The notes: a model not told the origin generated them from the letters alone. A stretch of DNA of 64,000 nt from Akkermansia sp. (GCA_022787425.1 JALFWB010000011.1:62001-126000); one strand, 5' to 3'; positions 25,386 to 34,684 are shown, counted from the stretch's first letter. Translations and numbers: made by a program.

Positions 25386-26039
25386 TTAGCGAAGGAAACC
25401 GGTGAGCACGGCCACGGGGATGGCGATGAAACCGCCGCACACCGCGATACCGAAGAGAACGGCGATGATGTTGTAGAGCGGGCGCACCTTGCGCGTGGCC
25501 AACCCGAAGGTCTGCATGACGGACTGAACACCGTGGCGCACGTGCATGAAGAGGCAGCAGATAGCCACAATGTAGAACAGAGAGCACCACTCATTGCTGA
25601 AGGCCTCCACCACATGCCCGTAGCAGTCTGCGGGGTCGCCGTTGATGGTGAGCTGCCAGAGGTGGAAGAGCAGGAAGCACACAATCATCACGCCCGTGTA
25701 CACCATCGTGCGGGAGGAAAGCGTCGCCTTCATCGTGCCTTCCATCTGGTACGGCGTGCGGGCACGCGTGTTTTCCAGCTTCAGCACCAGCGTGAGCACC
25801 ACGTGGATGAGCACAATCGCCAGCAGACCCAGGCGAATCGCCCAAAGCAGCCAAGCCGGCATCGTGTGCAACCCGGTCGCGTATGTGTTGATCCACTCGG
25901 AGCCGCCCCAGATGGTCATGTTGCCCGCCAGGTGACCCACGAGGAACAGGAGGAGACACGTGCCCGTCAGTGCCACAATGATCTTGCGGCCGATCGAGGA
26001 CGTGACGAACTTGCATGCTGTCGTGATAATGTCGTTCAT
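25386..26039 (-). CDS. sdhC: Succinate dehydrogenase / fumarate reductase cytochrome b subunit
   Basis: The ATG at 26039 gives 217 residues; upstream in-frame sequence runs into the promoter and is not used. The protein has five hydrophobic segments, starting at IIVALTGTCLLLFLVGHLAGN, with conserved His residues in GHLAGN, FLLFHLWQL and LFMHVRHGV that fit the two haem-b ligands of single-subunit (class B) quinone reductase anchors. It inserts in the inner membrane and exchanges electrons with (mena)quinone. It is the first gene of the operon. Confidence 0.9.
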   Translation of the reverse strand: MNDIITTACKFVTSSIGRKIIVALTGTCLLLFLVGHLAGNMTIWGGSEWINTYATGLHTMPAWLLWAIRLGLLAIVLIHVVLTLVLKLENTRARTPYQMEGTMKATLSSRTMVYTGVMIVCFLLFHLWQLTINGDPADCYGHVVEAFSNEWCSLFYIVAICCLFMHVRHGVQSVMQTFGLATRKVRPLYNIIAVLFGIAVCGGFIAIPVAVLTGFLR

Positions 26040-26065
26040 ATCTGCAATAACGTCTTTGCTCCACC

Positions 26066-26094
26066 AGCTTACCCCAAACCGCCCCAAAATGCAA
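26066..26094 (-). promoter_or_regulatory. Probable promoter of sdhCAB
   Basis: On the minus strand: TTGCAT (26094-26089), a 17-base spacer and TAAGCT (26071-26066), 26 bases before the sdhC ATG. Divergent from the promoter at 26230. Confidence 0.5.
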
Positions 26095-26229
26095 GCACCA
26101 ATCCCCATTCCCCCGCTTTTTTTCTCCCCGGAATGCAGCTTTCTGCCGTATTTCATTCGATTAGATTATTCTAACTCGCCTTAGAATCCCCTCTTGACGA
26201 GAAAAGAGTCCAACAGGCTCAGAGAAGGT

Positions 26230-26258
26230 TTGACACAGCGCACGAGATGCGGTATACT
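26230..26258 (+). promoter_or_regulatory. Strong promoter of the Aas-like gene and ispH
   Basis: Consensus TTGACA (26230-26235), a 17-base spacer and TATACT (26253-26258). The start codon follows after only 8 bases, so the mRNA is leaderless or nearly so. Confidence 0.8.
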
Positions 26259-26266
26259 GCTCCGAT

Positions 26267-28441
26267 ATGGCAGCGATAAGCATCATCGGCAAGGAGAATC
26301 TGGCGGCGGCACCGGCCTTATACATACCGAATCGGCTGGACGAACCGACACTTCGCGCCGTAGACAAACTGCTGGGGGGAGCGCGCAAGGTAGCCTTTCT
26401 GGCAGAGGAAGGGCTTGTACCGGAGCCGAAGATGCTGCGCTACATGCGGGGAGAAGGGCGCAAGTGCCTCTTCTTCAACTTCCGCAAGGCCGATGTACGC
26501 GCCCTCCGCGAGCAGGTGATGACGCTGATGATGAGCGGGCGGGATGTTCTGTACGTTCCGGGGCGACCGCGCCGGAACATCGGCTGCATTTCAGACATAC
26601 CGGAACCCTTCATGCGCGAGCTGGCCGCGCTGCATATTTCCCCGCTGCCGCTGTATGTAGGCATGTACCGCCGGGAGAGAGAGCGAGCCTATGCCACGGA
26701 GGCACCGTACGACTTTACAGAGATACAGATACTGCCCAAACTTGCGCCGGGCACGCACATGGGCGAGCGTCTGCTGCAAGCTTGGCTGGAGGCCTCCGCC
26801 GAGGGATACCGCCGGCATGCCCCGACGCACAAATCCCTGGCCCGCATGATCATCGAGGGTCTGCGCAGCAACCCCGGCGGGCAACTGACGGACGGGATGG
26901 ACGGCAGCAAACTGCCCTACTACAAGGTGCTGGGGGTATCCCTGGCCTTGGCCAAGCGCCTGCGCAGCCTGGTGAAAGAGCCGCGCCTCGGCATCCTGCT
27001 GCCGCCGGGCAAGGGCGGGGTCATTGCCAACTACGCCTGCATCATCGCGGGCATCGTTCCCGTCAACATCAACTACACCTCCTCGGAGGCAGCGTTCCGC
27101 AGCATCGTGAAACAGAGCGGCATCCGGCACTTCATCACGGCGCGCGCCTTCATGGACAAACTGCCGAACTTCCCCTGGCCTGCGGAGGAGAGCCTGCTGC
27201 ACCTGGACCGCACGATCAAGGGAATCGGTGCGGGCAAGCTGGCGTACTGGGTGGGCTTGGCGCGCTTGGCACCGGCGGGGCTGCTCTGCCTTCTCTCCGG
27301 CGCAGACCGGCAGAAGCCGGAGGACGAGGCAGCCCTGCTCTTCACCTCCGGCTCCGCAGGCGAACCCAAGGGCGTCTCGCTCAGCAACCGCATGCTGGTG
27401 GGGCATGTACTGCAAATGCGCAGCATCTGGTACTTGGAGCAGCACGACAACGTTCTGGCCAGCCTGCCCATTTTCCACAGCTTCGGGCTCACGGCCAGCA
27501 CCCTCATGCCGGCTTTCTTCGGCTACGGCATGGTCACCTACCCCTCCCCGCTGGAGGCCAAGAAACTCGTGGAGCTCATCGAGCGCGAGCACTGCGCCCT
27601 GGTGTTCAGCACCCCCACCTTTGCCCGCAGCATGCTCCGCCGCGCGAACCCAGAGACCTTCCGCCACGTCAAATACTTTGTGGTGGGGGCGGAGAAGTTG
27701 CAGAAGTCCCTGGCAGACGAATTCCTCAGCAAGTGCGGGATGCAACTCCTGGAGGGCTACGGGCTCACGGAATGCTCCCCCGTGGTGGCAGCCAACCTGC
27801 CGGATCCCCCTCCGGATGACCGCATGCCCTACTACATTCCCTCGCTCAAGCCGGGCTCCGTGGGGCACATTCTGGCGGGCATGGCCGTTCGCATCACGGA
27901 CCCCGATGACGACACCCGGGAGCTGCCCCTCTCCGAGCAGGGCATGATTTGGCTGAAGGGAATCAACGTTTTCAACGGCTACATCGGCGACCCGGAGCTC
28001 AACGAAGGGATCTTCCGCGACGGCTGGTTCAAGACCGGTGACCTGGGGCGGGTTGACCTCAACGCCTTCATCACCCTCGGCGGACGGCGGGCGCGGTTCT
28101 CCAAGATAGGCGGCGAAATGGTGCCGCACGAGGTGGTGGAAGACGCCATCACGGATATGCTGATGCTGCCGGAGGGCTTCAGCGGCCGCCCCATCGCGGT
28201 GCTGGGGGTGCCGGATGAACAGAAGGGCGAGGCACTCGTGCTTCTCTCCGCCGTGCACCCCACGCAGCATGCCGAGGCCCTGGCAGAGATACGCAGCTAC
28301 CTGCAGAGCCGCAAAATCCCCATGCTCTGGTGCCCGCGCCAAATCATCGCCGTGGAGGCCATCCCGGCCCTGCCTTCCGGTAAGCTGGATCTGAAAGGCT
28401 GCCGCTGCCTAATCAATGAAGTCCTTAAAATTAACAGCTGA
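26267..28441 (+). CDS. AMP-dependent acyl-CoA/acyl-ACP synthetase, Aas-like
   Basis: The 724-residue protein has an adenylation domain in its C-terminal two thirds: LLFTSGSAGEPKGVSLS (about residues 356-372, P-loop), LPIFHSFGLTAS, EGYGLTECSPVV (about 497) and DGWFKTGDLGRV...GGRRARFSKIGGE (about 584-620), with a short C-terminal lid. The N-terminal ~200 residues resemble the position of the PlsC-like acyltransferase part of Aas but I cannot see an HX4D motif, so that part may be degenerate. Likely role: activating fatty acids for reuse in phospholipids. It is followed by ispH after 6 bases. The substrate is inferred from family resemblance. Confidence 0.78.
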   Translation: MAAISIIGKENLAAAPALYIPNRLDEPTLRAVDKLLGGARKVAFLAEEGLVPEPKMLRYMRGEGRKCLFFNFRKADVRALREQVMTLMMSGRDVLYVPGRPRRNIGCISDIPEPFMRELAALHISPLPLYVGMYRRERERAYATEAPYDFTEIQILPKLAPGTHMGERLLQAWLEASAEGYRRHAPTHKSLARMIIEGLRSNPGGQLTDGMDGSKLPYYKVLGVSLALAKRLRSLVKEPRLGILLPPGKGGVIANYACIIAGIVPVNINYTSSEAAFRSIVKQSGIRHFITARAFMDKLPNFPWPAEESLLHLDRTIKGIGAGKLAYWVGLARLAPAGLLCLLSGADRQKPEDEAALLFTSGSAGEPKGVSLSNRMLVGHVLQMRSIWYLEQHDNVLASLPIFHSFGLTASTLMPAFFGYGMVTYPSPLEAKKLVELIEREHCALVFSTPTFARSMLRRANPETFRHVKYFVVGAEKLQKSLADEFLSKCGMQLLEGYGLTECSPVVAANLPDPPPDDRMPYYIPSLKPGSVGHILAGMAVRITDPDDDTRELPLSEQGMIWLKGINVFNGYIGDPELNEGIFRDGWFKTGDLGRVDLNAFITLGGRRARFSKIGGEMVPHEVVEDAITDMLMLPEGFSGRPIAVLGVPDEQKGEALVLLSAVHPTQHAEALAEIRSYLQSRKIPMLWCPRQIIAVEAIPALPSGKLDLKGCRCLINEVLKINS

Positions 28442-28447
28442 TTTTCC

Positions 28448-29653
28448 ATGAAAAAACCGCTCAACGTACGCCGCAGTGATGTGATGCCCCGTGTTCAGGA
28501 GGCCATGCAGTGCTTCCGCAGCCCGCTCATCGACTCCATGCGGGCGAACGGTAACCGCTTGGAGCTGCCGGGGCTGCACATCTCGCTGGCTTCATCCTTC
28601 GGCTTCTGTGATGGGGTCAGCCGTGCCATCGAGATCGCCTATGCGGCCTGCCTCGCCTACCCGGAGCGGCGCATCTGGCTCATCGGGGAAATCATCCACA
28701 ATCCGGAGGTGAATGCCAAACTGGATGCCCTCGGACTGCGCCGCCTGCCCTGGAACCCGCACGATGCCGCCTACGAGCTTGTGCAGGAGCAGGATCTCGT
28801 CATCATCCCCGCCTTCGGAATCACCCGCGAGCTGCGCGACACCCTGGAGGCCAAGGGGGTTGACTATGCCGACACCACCTGCGGCAATGTGATCAAGGTG
28901 TGGAGCAAGGTGCAGAGTTATGCGCGGCGCGGCATCACCAGTATCATTCACGGCAAGGCGCGGCACGAGGAGAGCCTTGCGACGGCCTCCCGCTCCCGTG
29001 GGGACGATGGTTGCGGCAAGTATCTCATCATTTACAACAAGGCCGATGCCGAGTTCGTGGCGGATTTCCTCAACGGACGGGTCAGCACGGCGGACTTCAA
29101 CAACCGCTTTGCGGGCTGCACCTCGCCCGGCTTCGACCCGGAGCAGGATTTGATGAGCATCGGCATGGCCAACCAGACCACCATGCTCAAGGGCGAGACC
29201 GTGGAGATCCAGGGAATCCTGCGCCGCGCCGTCATTGAGCGTGATGGCCGCGAGGAGCGGTTCCACGCCTGCAACACCATCTGCAGTGCCACCCAGGATC
29301 GCCAGGACGCTCTCTTTGCCCTGCTGGAGGAGCAGCCGGATGCCATGTTCATCATCGGCGGTTACAACAGCTCCAACACCACCCACCTTGCCGGCATTGC
29401 AGCGGAGCGCGTACCCACCTTTTTCGTCCGCGATGCGGAGAGCCTCCTCAGCCTGCAGCAGGTGCGCTGCCTCAACCTCCGTACCCGCACGGAGGAGCTC
29501 ACCCCTCTCCCCCCGCAGGCCGCCGACCTCACCCGCACTTGGCGCATCGGCATCACCGCCGGTGCTTCCTGCCCCGCCAACGTCATCGAGCAAGTCATTC
29601 GCCGCCTCGCCGACCTTCGCACAGGCACCACGGACTCCGTTCTGCCGGAGTAA
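28448..29653 (+). CDS. ispH: 4-hydroxy-3-methylbut-2-enyl diphosphate reductase
   Basis: The 401-residue protein catalyses the last step of the MEP pathway, giving IPP and DMAPP. The three 4Fe-4S cysteines are in FGFCDGV (about 56), DTTCGNV (about 142) and CNTICSAT (about 279). Other family signatures are GEIIHNPEVN, ITSIIHGKARHEE, a conserved TMLKGET and GGYNSSNTTHLA, and the C-terminal GITAGASCPANVIEQV. It is longer than E. coli IspH (316) because of an N-terminal arm and inserts, as in Cyanobacteria and plants. It is probably co-transcribed with the Aas-like gene. Confidence 0.95.
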   Translation: MKKPLNVRRSDVMPRVQEAMQCFRSPLIDSMRANGNRLELPGLHISLASSFGFCDGVSRAIEIAYAACLAYPERRIWLIGEIIHNPEVNAKLDALGLRRLPWNPHDAAYELVQEQDLVIIPAFGITRELRDTLEAKGVDYADTTCGNVIKVWSKVQSYARRGITSIIHGKARHEESLATASRSRGDDGCGKYLIIYNKADAEFVADFLNGRVSTADFNNRFAGCTSPGFDPEQDLMSIGMANQTTMLKGETVEIQGILRRAVIERDGREERFHACNTICSATQDRQDALFALLEEQPDAMFIIGGYNSSNTTHLAGIAAERVPTFFVRDAESLLSLQQVRCLNLRTRTEELTPLPPQAADLTRTWRIGITAGASCPANVIEQVIRRLADLRTGTTDSVLPE

Positions 29654-29691
29654 CGGAGCCTCGCCAGCGGCGATTCGGGAGCGGGTGGGGC

Positions 29692-29720
29692 TTGACAGGG
29701 GGTGACGGGAGGGGTAAAAT
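29692..29720 (+). promoter_or_regulatory. Promoter of the MATE exporter and rdgB
   Basis: TTGACA (29692-29697), a 17-base spacer and TAAAAT (29715-29720). The ATG at 29730 follows after 9 bases. Confidence 0.72.
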
Positions 29721-29729
29721 GGGGGCGAG

Positions 29730-31121
29730 ATGAAGGCAAAAGAGGAAACCTTGCTGGAGTTGGAGAAGAAGCCGGTGAGGCGGCTCCTCTTTGAGTATTC
29801 GTTACCGGCGGTGGTGGGGATGGTCGCGATGTCGCTGTACAATGCGGTGGACAGTGTGTACGTGGGTGCTTGGTGCAGTGCGGCATGCATCACGGCGATG
29901 GCACTGATTTTCCCCCTGATGAACCTGACGGCGGCCATCGGGACGCTGGTGGGCTTGGGCGGCGCAGCGACCGCCTCGATTACGCTGGGCCTGCAGGAGT
30001 ACGACAAGGCGCGGCGCGTGTTGGGGCATTGTGTGTTACTGGGGGCGGGACTGAGTATACTGTGCTGCTGGATACCCCTGTTTTGGCTGGATGAGATCCT
30101 GATCGCCTTCGGTGCGGATGCCGAGACCTTGGAGCCGAGCCGTGACTTCATGCTCGTGATGGCGCTGGGCTACCCGATTTTCTGCACCTTCCTGAACCTG
30201 AACCACCTGGTGCGCGCGAGCGGTTACCCGCACAAGGCCATGGTGAGCCTGCTGATCTCCATGGCGGTGAACGTGGGCGTGGCCCCCATCTACATGAAGG
30301 TACTCGGCTGGGGCATGGCGGGAGCCGCTGCCGCCACCATCACCGCGCAGACTGTGGGCTTGGTGTGGGTGCTCATCCATTTCCGCAACCGACAGCACGT
30401 GCTGCACTTCTGCCGAGGCGACATGTGGAAACTGAACGGCAGCATCGTGCGCCGCATCCTGACGGTCGGCCTGCCCCCGTGCCTGCTGAACCTTGTGGCC
30501 TGCGGGGTGGTGGTCTTCTTCAACATGCTCTTCATGCAGCACATCGGCCCCGCCGGTGTGGGGGCCTACGGCGTGGTGAACCGCATTATGTTCATGTTCG
30601 TGATGGTGGTGCTGGGCATCACCCAGGGCATGCAGCCGATTGCCGGTTATAACCTGGGCCTGGGCGAATACGGGCGCGTGCGCCGCGTGCTGTACCTGGC
30701 CATGATGGTGGCGAGTTGCGTGACGCTCTCCGGCTTCATTCTGGTGCAACTCTTCCCGCATGCCTGTGTGTACTTGTTTGCCATGAACGATGCCGACCCG
30801 AACGCGGCCCGCATCATCGACGCAGCCGAGCGCGGCATTCGGCTGATCTCCATTGCCTTCCCCCTCGTTGGTTCCCAGATTGTCATCGGTCACTTCTTCC
30901 AGGCCATCGGCCGCCCCGCCATGAGCATCTTCCTGAACCTCACGCGCCAACTCATCATCCTGGTTCCCCTGCTCTGCGTGCTGCCGAATCTGTGGGGAGC
31001 GGACGGCATCTGGCTCTCCCAGACCTGTGCGGACGCCCTCTCCGCCGCGGTCGGCTTCATCGTCCTCTACCTCTTCCTGAGGCATAACCACCTGAGCAAA
31101 TCCGTTTTCAGCAGCAAATAA
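29730..31121 (+). CDS. MATE family efflux transporter
   Basis: The 463-residue inner-membrane protein has 12 predicted hydrophobic segments in two halves. The opening region LLFEYSLPAVVGMVAMSLYNAVDSVYVG and the GLGGAATASITLG loop are typical of the NorM/DinF-like MATE superfamily (VMP/MepA branch). It should export drugs or metabolites driven by Na+ or H+. Substrate is not predictable. It is followed one base after its stop by rdgB. Confidence 0.9.
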   Translation: MKAKEETLLELEKKPVRRLLFEYSLPAVVGMVAMSLYNAVDSVYVGAWCSAACITAMALIFPLMNLTAAIGTLVGLGGAATASITLGLQEYDKARRVLGHCVLLGAGLSILCCWIPLFWLDEILIAFGADAETLEPSRDFMLVMALGYPIFCTFLNLNHLVRASGYPHKAMVSLLISMAVNVGVAPIYMKVLGWGMAGAAAATITAQTVGLVWVLIHFRNRQHVLHFCRGDMWKLNGSIVRRILTVGLPPCLLNLVACGVVVFFNMLFMQHIGPAGVGAYGVVNRIMFMFVMVVLGITQGMQPIAGYNLGLGEYGRVRRVLYLAMMVASCVTLSGFILVQLFPHACVYLFAMNDADPNAARIIDAAERGIRLISIAFPLVGSQIVIGHFFQAIGRPAMSIFLNLTRQLIILVPLLCVLPNLWGADGIWLSQTCADALSAAVGFIVLYLFLRHNHLSKSVFSSK

Positions 31122-31122
31122 C

Positions 31123-31725
31123 ATGAACACCGTTCCCCTGATCATTGCCACCCGCAACCGCCACAAAGCCGAGGAAATCGCCGCCCTTCTGCCTCCCTGC
31201 TACAGCGTGCACACCCTCGATGAATATCCGGCAGCCCCTGCCGATATCGAGGAAACCGGCCGCAGCTTTGCCGAGAATGCCCGACAGAAAGCGGAAGCCG
31301 TCTCCCGCGCCCTGCCCGGCTTGGTGCTCGCGGACGACTCCGGCCTGTGCGTAGACGCCCTCTGCGGGGCTCCGGGCATTCTCTCCGCCCGCTTCGCCGG
31401 AGAACACGGCAACGATGCCGCCAACAACGCCAAGCTGCTGAACGAGCTGGCCGCCCTACCCTCCTGCGCCCCCTACACCGCCCGCTTTGCCTGCGCCCTG
31501 AGCTTGTCGGAGGGCGGGCACGAGGTCGCCGCCTTTTACGGCACGGCGGAGGGGCACATCACCCTGCATCCGCGCGGACTCACCGGTTTCGGATACGACC
31601 CTCTCTTTGTACCGCTCGGGCATGACGTGACCTTTGCCGAGATGAAGCCGGAGGCCAAGAACGCCATCTCGCACCGCGCGAAAGCCCTGCAGCAGCTCGC
31701 CGCCTACCTGCGCGAGCGCGCCTAA
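31123..31725 (+). CDS. rdgB: Non-canonical purine NTP pyrophosphatase (XTP/dITP)
   Basis: The 200-residue HAM1-family enzyme removes ITP and XTP from the nucleotide pool. The signature IIATRNRHKAEEIAALL opens the protein, followed by SFAENARQKAEAVS, VLADDSGLCVDAL (catalytic Asp, about 70), GAPGILSARFAGE, and GFGYDPLFVP with the C-terminal ISHRAKAL. Length matches the family. Its stop codon overlaps the stop of the convergent metallophosphoesterase gene. Confidence 0.95.
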   Translation: MNTVPLIIATRNRHKAEEIAALLPPCYSVHTLDEYPAAPADIEETGRSFAENARQKAEAVSRALPGLVLADDSGLCVDALCGAPGILSARFAGEHGNDAANNAKLLNELAALPSCAPYTARFACALSLSEGGHEVAAFYGTAEGHITLHPRGLTGFGYDPLFVPLGHDVTFAEMKPEAKNAISHRAKALQQLAAYLRERA

Positions 31726-32564
31726 CGCAGCTCCAGCACATCCACCTGCGGCGGACAACAGATGCGCGCAGGCAGGGTGCTCACCCCGATGCCGGCAGAG
31801 GTGTACATCGGCTTACCGGAGGCACTGCGCGCCAAGCCCTTGCGCTGCACCTCCGCCGGTCGGCCGAAATTCGAGAAAAGCGGCCGACCGTTCGGTGCGC
31901 AGATTTGCCCGCCATGGGTGTGCCCGCCGATGATAAGGTCCGCATCCGCCGGGTACAGACGGAACTCATAGGTATCATGCGCCACAGCCACGAGCGGCGC
32001 ATCCGGGCTGCGCTTGCCCTCCAGTCGCTTCCCCAGGCCCGGACCGAAAATGCCCACATAGGGCAGGCCGCAGAGGTCCACCGCTCGCCCCTCGGCGTTC
32101 CAAATGCGCACGATGTGGTTCTCCAACCCATGCGCCCCGGCCTCCCGCAGGCAGCGGCGCATGTCCGCTCCCCACGCATCCCCGTCGTGGTTCCCGCAAA
32201 CAAAATACACGGGTGCCACCTGCATGAGCGGCTCCAGGTGCCGCGCCACCTCCTCCGGGGACATAGAGGCCTCGTAGTTCAGGCAGTAACGGTAATCCCC
32301 CAGCAGCAGAATGGCATCCGGCTTCTGCTCCGCCAGCAGGCGCACCGCTTTGTCCAGATACTCACCCTCCCACGCCCCGGCGTGCAAGTCCGCCAGAAGG
32401 CCCAGCCGCACGGGCGAAGCGGTTTCCCCCGCCGGGGACAAGCGCACGCTCTGCCTGGTCAGCCGCAGGTTATACAAACCGCTGCCAGCCCACGCCACAA
32501 GTCCGCCCACCGCAGCCAGCGAAGCTGCGGCAGCCATCATCAGGGCGTGGCGGTACTTCATCAT
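31722..32564 (-). CDS. YkuE-like calcineurin-type metallophosphoesterase
   Basis: The ATG at 32564 overlaps the xth stop (ATGA) and begins MMKYRHALMMAAAASLAAV, a signal anchor; longer readings lie inside xth. The 280-residue protein has metal-binding motifs LLADLHAG (about 57), LLGDYRY (about 91), CGNHDGD (about 127), AHDTYE and GGHTHGGQ (about 200-230). This is the YkuE/LpxG-like group acting outside the cytoplasmic membrane, possibly on lipid or phosphoester substrates. It is translationally coupled to exonuclease III. Confidence 0.88.
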   Translation of the reverse strand: MMKYRHALMMAAAASLAAVGGLVAWAGSGLYNLRLTRQSVRLSPAGETASPVRLGLLADLHAGAWEGEYLDKAVRLLAEQKPDAILLLGDYRYCLNYEASMSPEEVARHLEPLMQVAPVYFVCGNHDGDAWGADMRRCLREAGAHGLENHIVRIWNAEGRAVDLCGLPYVGIFGPGLGKRLEGKRSPDAPLVAVAHDTYEFRLYPADADLIIGGHTHGGQICAPNGRPLFSNFGRPAEVQRKGLARSASGKPMYTSAGIGVSTLPARICCPPQVDVLELR

Positions 32565-33322
32565 ATGCTCAATTCCAGCGAAATCGGGCAGTGGTCGGAC
32601 CCCGTGATGTCCGCGTGGATGGAAGCCGCCTGCACCTGCGGCATGAGGGAGGGCGACACGCAGAAGTAGTCGATGCGCCACCCGACGTTCCGAGCGCGTG
32701 CACCGCCTCGGAAGCTCCACCAGGTGTAGGCATCCCTCGCCTCCGGATGCAGGCTGCGGAAGGTATCACAGAAGCCCGCCTCCAACAGGGCGGAGAAGCC
32801 CGCGCGCTCCTCATCCGAGAAGCCTGCGCTGAAGTGGTTGGCATCGGGGCGCGCGAGGTCGATCTCCTGATGCGCCACATTGAGGTCCCCGCAGAACACT
32901 ACCGGCTTGACGGCAGCGAGGGAGGCCACATAGTCGCGGAAGGCGGCATCCCACTGCTGCCGATACGGCAGGCGGGCCAGCTCATTCTGCGAGTTCGGGG
33001 TGTAACACCCCACCACATAAAACTGCTCGAACTCCATGGTTGCGACGCGCCCCTCCGTGTCATGCTCCGGAATGCCGATACCCAGTGAGGTCGAGAGCGG
33101 CTGCACGCGGGAAAGCAGCAGCACACCGGAGTACCCGGGACGCTGCGCGGGGTTCCAGAGCGCGTGGGGCCAAGCCTCCAGCCAAGCGTCCTTCACCTGC
33201 TCCGGGCGGGCCTTGATCTCCTGCAGGCAGAGCACATCCGGCGCCAAGGCATCCATCTTTTCCGCCAGCCCCTTGCCGAGGGTGGCGCGGATTCCGTTCA
33301 CATTCCAGCTGACGAGTTTCAT
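32561..33322 (-). CDS. xth: Exodeoxyribonuclease III / AP endonuclease
   Basis: The 253-residue protein has the EEP fold: MKLVSWNVNGIRA at the N-terminus, LCLQEIK with metal-binding Glu (about 34), YTPNSQNEL, VFCGDLNVAH (Asp/Asn, about 147) and GSDHCPISLEL with the catalytic His at the end. It repairs abasic sites in base excision repair. The ATG at 33322 is chosen over an upstream in-frame codon at 33340 because the promoter -10 box lies between 33331 and 33336; the mRNA is leaderless. Confidence 0.94.
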   Translation of the reverse strand: MKLVSWNVNGIRATLGKGLAEKMDALAPDVLCLQEIKARPEQVKDAWLEAWPHALWNPAQRPGYSGVLLLSRVQPLSTSLGIGIPEHDTEGRVATMEFEQFYVVGCYTPNSQNELARLPYRQQWDAAFRDYVASLAAVKPVVFCGDLNVAHQEIDLARPDANHFSAGFSDEERAGFSALLEAGFCDTFRSLHPEARDAYTWWSFRGGARARNVGWRIDYFCVSPSLMPQVQAASIHADITGSDHCPISLELSI

Positions 33323-33330
33323 CGCTGCGT

Positions 33331-33359
33331 ATGATAGCAAAGAACGGGGGCGGTGTCAA
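33331..33359 (-). promoter_or_regulatory. Promoter of xth
   Basis: On the minus strand: TTGACA (33359-33354), a 17-base spacer and TATCAT (33336-33331), 8 bases before the ATG. The -35 box overlaps the stop codon of the upstream epimerase gene. Confidence 0.78.
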
Positions 33360-34312
33360 TGCTGCGGTGCGGTCGCGGCCTGCATTTCCTGCATTCGAGC
33401 GTCCCAAATCTGCTTGGCGGCCAGAATGGCCTCGCGGCTCACGGAGCGGGAGAGCTCCCAGCTCATGGGCATCTCCGGGCGCATGTGGCGACAGATGAGG
33501 CCGAAGAGGTCCATGCAATCCCCGCCGCCGGGGGCGCGGTGGTCGCGGGCAGGCCACTGCACATCGTTGATGTGCGCGCCGTAAAGGAAAGGTTGCATGC
33601 GGCGCAGATACTGCCCGTGGTCCAGCAGCAGCAGGTTGTGCTTGCGCTGGATGTGCCCGAAGTCGTGCCAGTAGCGCACATGCGGGTCATCGCGGAACTC
33701 CTCCAGCAGCGCAGGGAAGTCCTCCTCCCCGGGCACCTGCTCCAAGTGGCTGCGCCCCTCCACGGCCAGCACCAGGTTCAGCTTGCGGGCTTCCTCCGCC
33801 AGGGTATGCAGAGCCGCGAGGGCGCGTTCTTCGTAGATGGGAGCCAGGCGACGGCGACGACGCACCAGCTCGCCCTTGGCGCGGGCATACTCCTTGGTGC
33901 CCAACAAACCGTGACGCGCCATGCGCTCCAGCTCCTTGGTGCCCTTAAAGCCGCGGAAGAGCTCCACGCTGCCCATGTGCAGCACCACATAGCGGGCCTC
34001 CAAACGCGCCGCCACCTGCAGGGTCTCGCGCGTCAGGCGCAGGGCGCGATCCCGCTCCTCCGGCCGGTGCGAGGTGAAGCGGTAGGCGTCCGGCACATCG
34101 CCCTCCACATCCATGGGCGCGGGGCAAAAGTTGTGAACACCCGCCACGCGGATTCGCTTTTCCTCCACCGCGCGGATGATTCCGGGCAGCTTGCTGAGCG
34201 GCAAGCCGTGCGAGGCCTCGATGCTCTCGAAGCCCAGCTCGCGGATTTCATCGCAAATAGCCCCGCCGTCCTTGTGGCGGGAGCTGTTCCAACAGGTGGA
34301 AAAGACGTTCAT
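33356..34312 (-). CDS. Sugar phosphate isomerase/epimerase-like TIM-barrel protein
   Basis: The 318-residue protein matches the xylose-isomerase-like (AP_endonuc_2) TIM-barrel superfamily. Visible features are FESIEASHGLPLSKLPG, YVVLHMGSVELFRG (metal-region His), LVLAVEGRSHLEQVPG (Glu) and VRYWHDFGHIQRK, then GAHINDVQWPARDHRAPGGG. These give the usual Glu/Asp/His metal set. Substrate is unknown. The ATG at 34312 lies 8 bases after a -10 box; a TTG at 34321 overlaps that box and is rejected. Confidence 0.8.
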   Translation of the reverse strand: MNVFSTCWNSSRHKDGGAICDEIRELGFESIEASHGLPLSKLPGIIRAVEEKRIRVAGVHNFCPAPMDVEGDVPDAYRFTSHRPEERDRALRLTRETLQVAARLEARYVVLHMGSVELFRGFKGTKELERMARHGLLGTKEYARAKGELVRRRRRLAPIYEERALAALHTLAEEARKLNLVLAVEGRSHLEQVPGEEDFPALLEEFRDDPHVRYWHDFGHIQRKHNLLLLDHGQYLRRMQPFLYGAHINDVQWPARDHRAPGGGDCMDLFGLICRHMRPEMPMSWELSRSVSREAILAAKQIWDARMQEMQAATAPQH

Positions 34313-34320
34313 CTCCCCCA

Positions 34321-34349
34321 AGAGTAACAGCCGCCGGGCCGTTTAGCAA
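34321..34349 (-). promoter_or_regulatory. Promoter of the epimerase-like gene
   Basis: On the minus strand: TTGCTA (34349-34344), a 17-base spacer and TACTCT (34326-34321), 8 bases before the ATG. Confidence 0.6.
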
Positions 34350-34374
34350 GTGTTTTGTGCGTGCGCACGGCGCA

Positions 34375-34407
34375 AAGAGGGCCCTCTCGTGCAGAGAGGA
34401 CCCTCTT
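34375..34407 (-). terminator. Terminator of rplU-rpmA
   Basis: A 14-base-pair stem AAGAGGGCCCTCTC/GAGAGGACCCTCTT with one wobble pair, 26 bases after the rpmA stop. The T tract on the minus strand is short. Confidence 0.75.
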
Positions 34408-34432
34408 GTTCCGTGAAGCAAGGGGGGAGAAC

Positions 34433-34684
34433 TTATGCCTCCTCCGGAGCAACGTTGACGCGGCGGCCTTCGCGATCGAAGAACACGCGGCCGTCAACCA
34501 GGGAGAAAATCGTGTAGTCACGGCCCATGCCTACGCCCTTGCCGGGGTGGAACTTGGTGCCGCGCTGGCGGACGATGATGTTACCGGCGATGACGGACTG
34601 GCCGCCGAACTTCTTGACGCCGAGACGCTTGCTGCGGGAATCGCGCCCGTTGCGGACGGAACCTTGACCTTTTTTATGTGCCAT
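34433..34684 (-). CDS. rpmA: 50S ribosomal protein L27
   Basis: The 83-residue protein opens [16 protein letters not shown] and contains [20 protein letters not shown] and [11 protein letters not shown], the L27 signature. It lies near the peptidyl transferase centre of the large subunit. There is no Firmicutes-type cleavable N-terminal extension. It follows rplU after 37 bases, the standard order. Confidence 0.97.
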   Translation of the reverse strand: MAHKKGQGSVRNGRDSRSKRLGVKKFGGQSVIAGNIIVRQRGTKFHPGKGVGMGRDYTIFSLVDGRVFFDREGRRVNVAPEEA

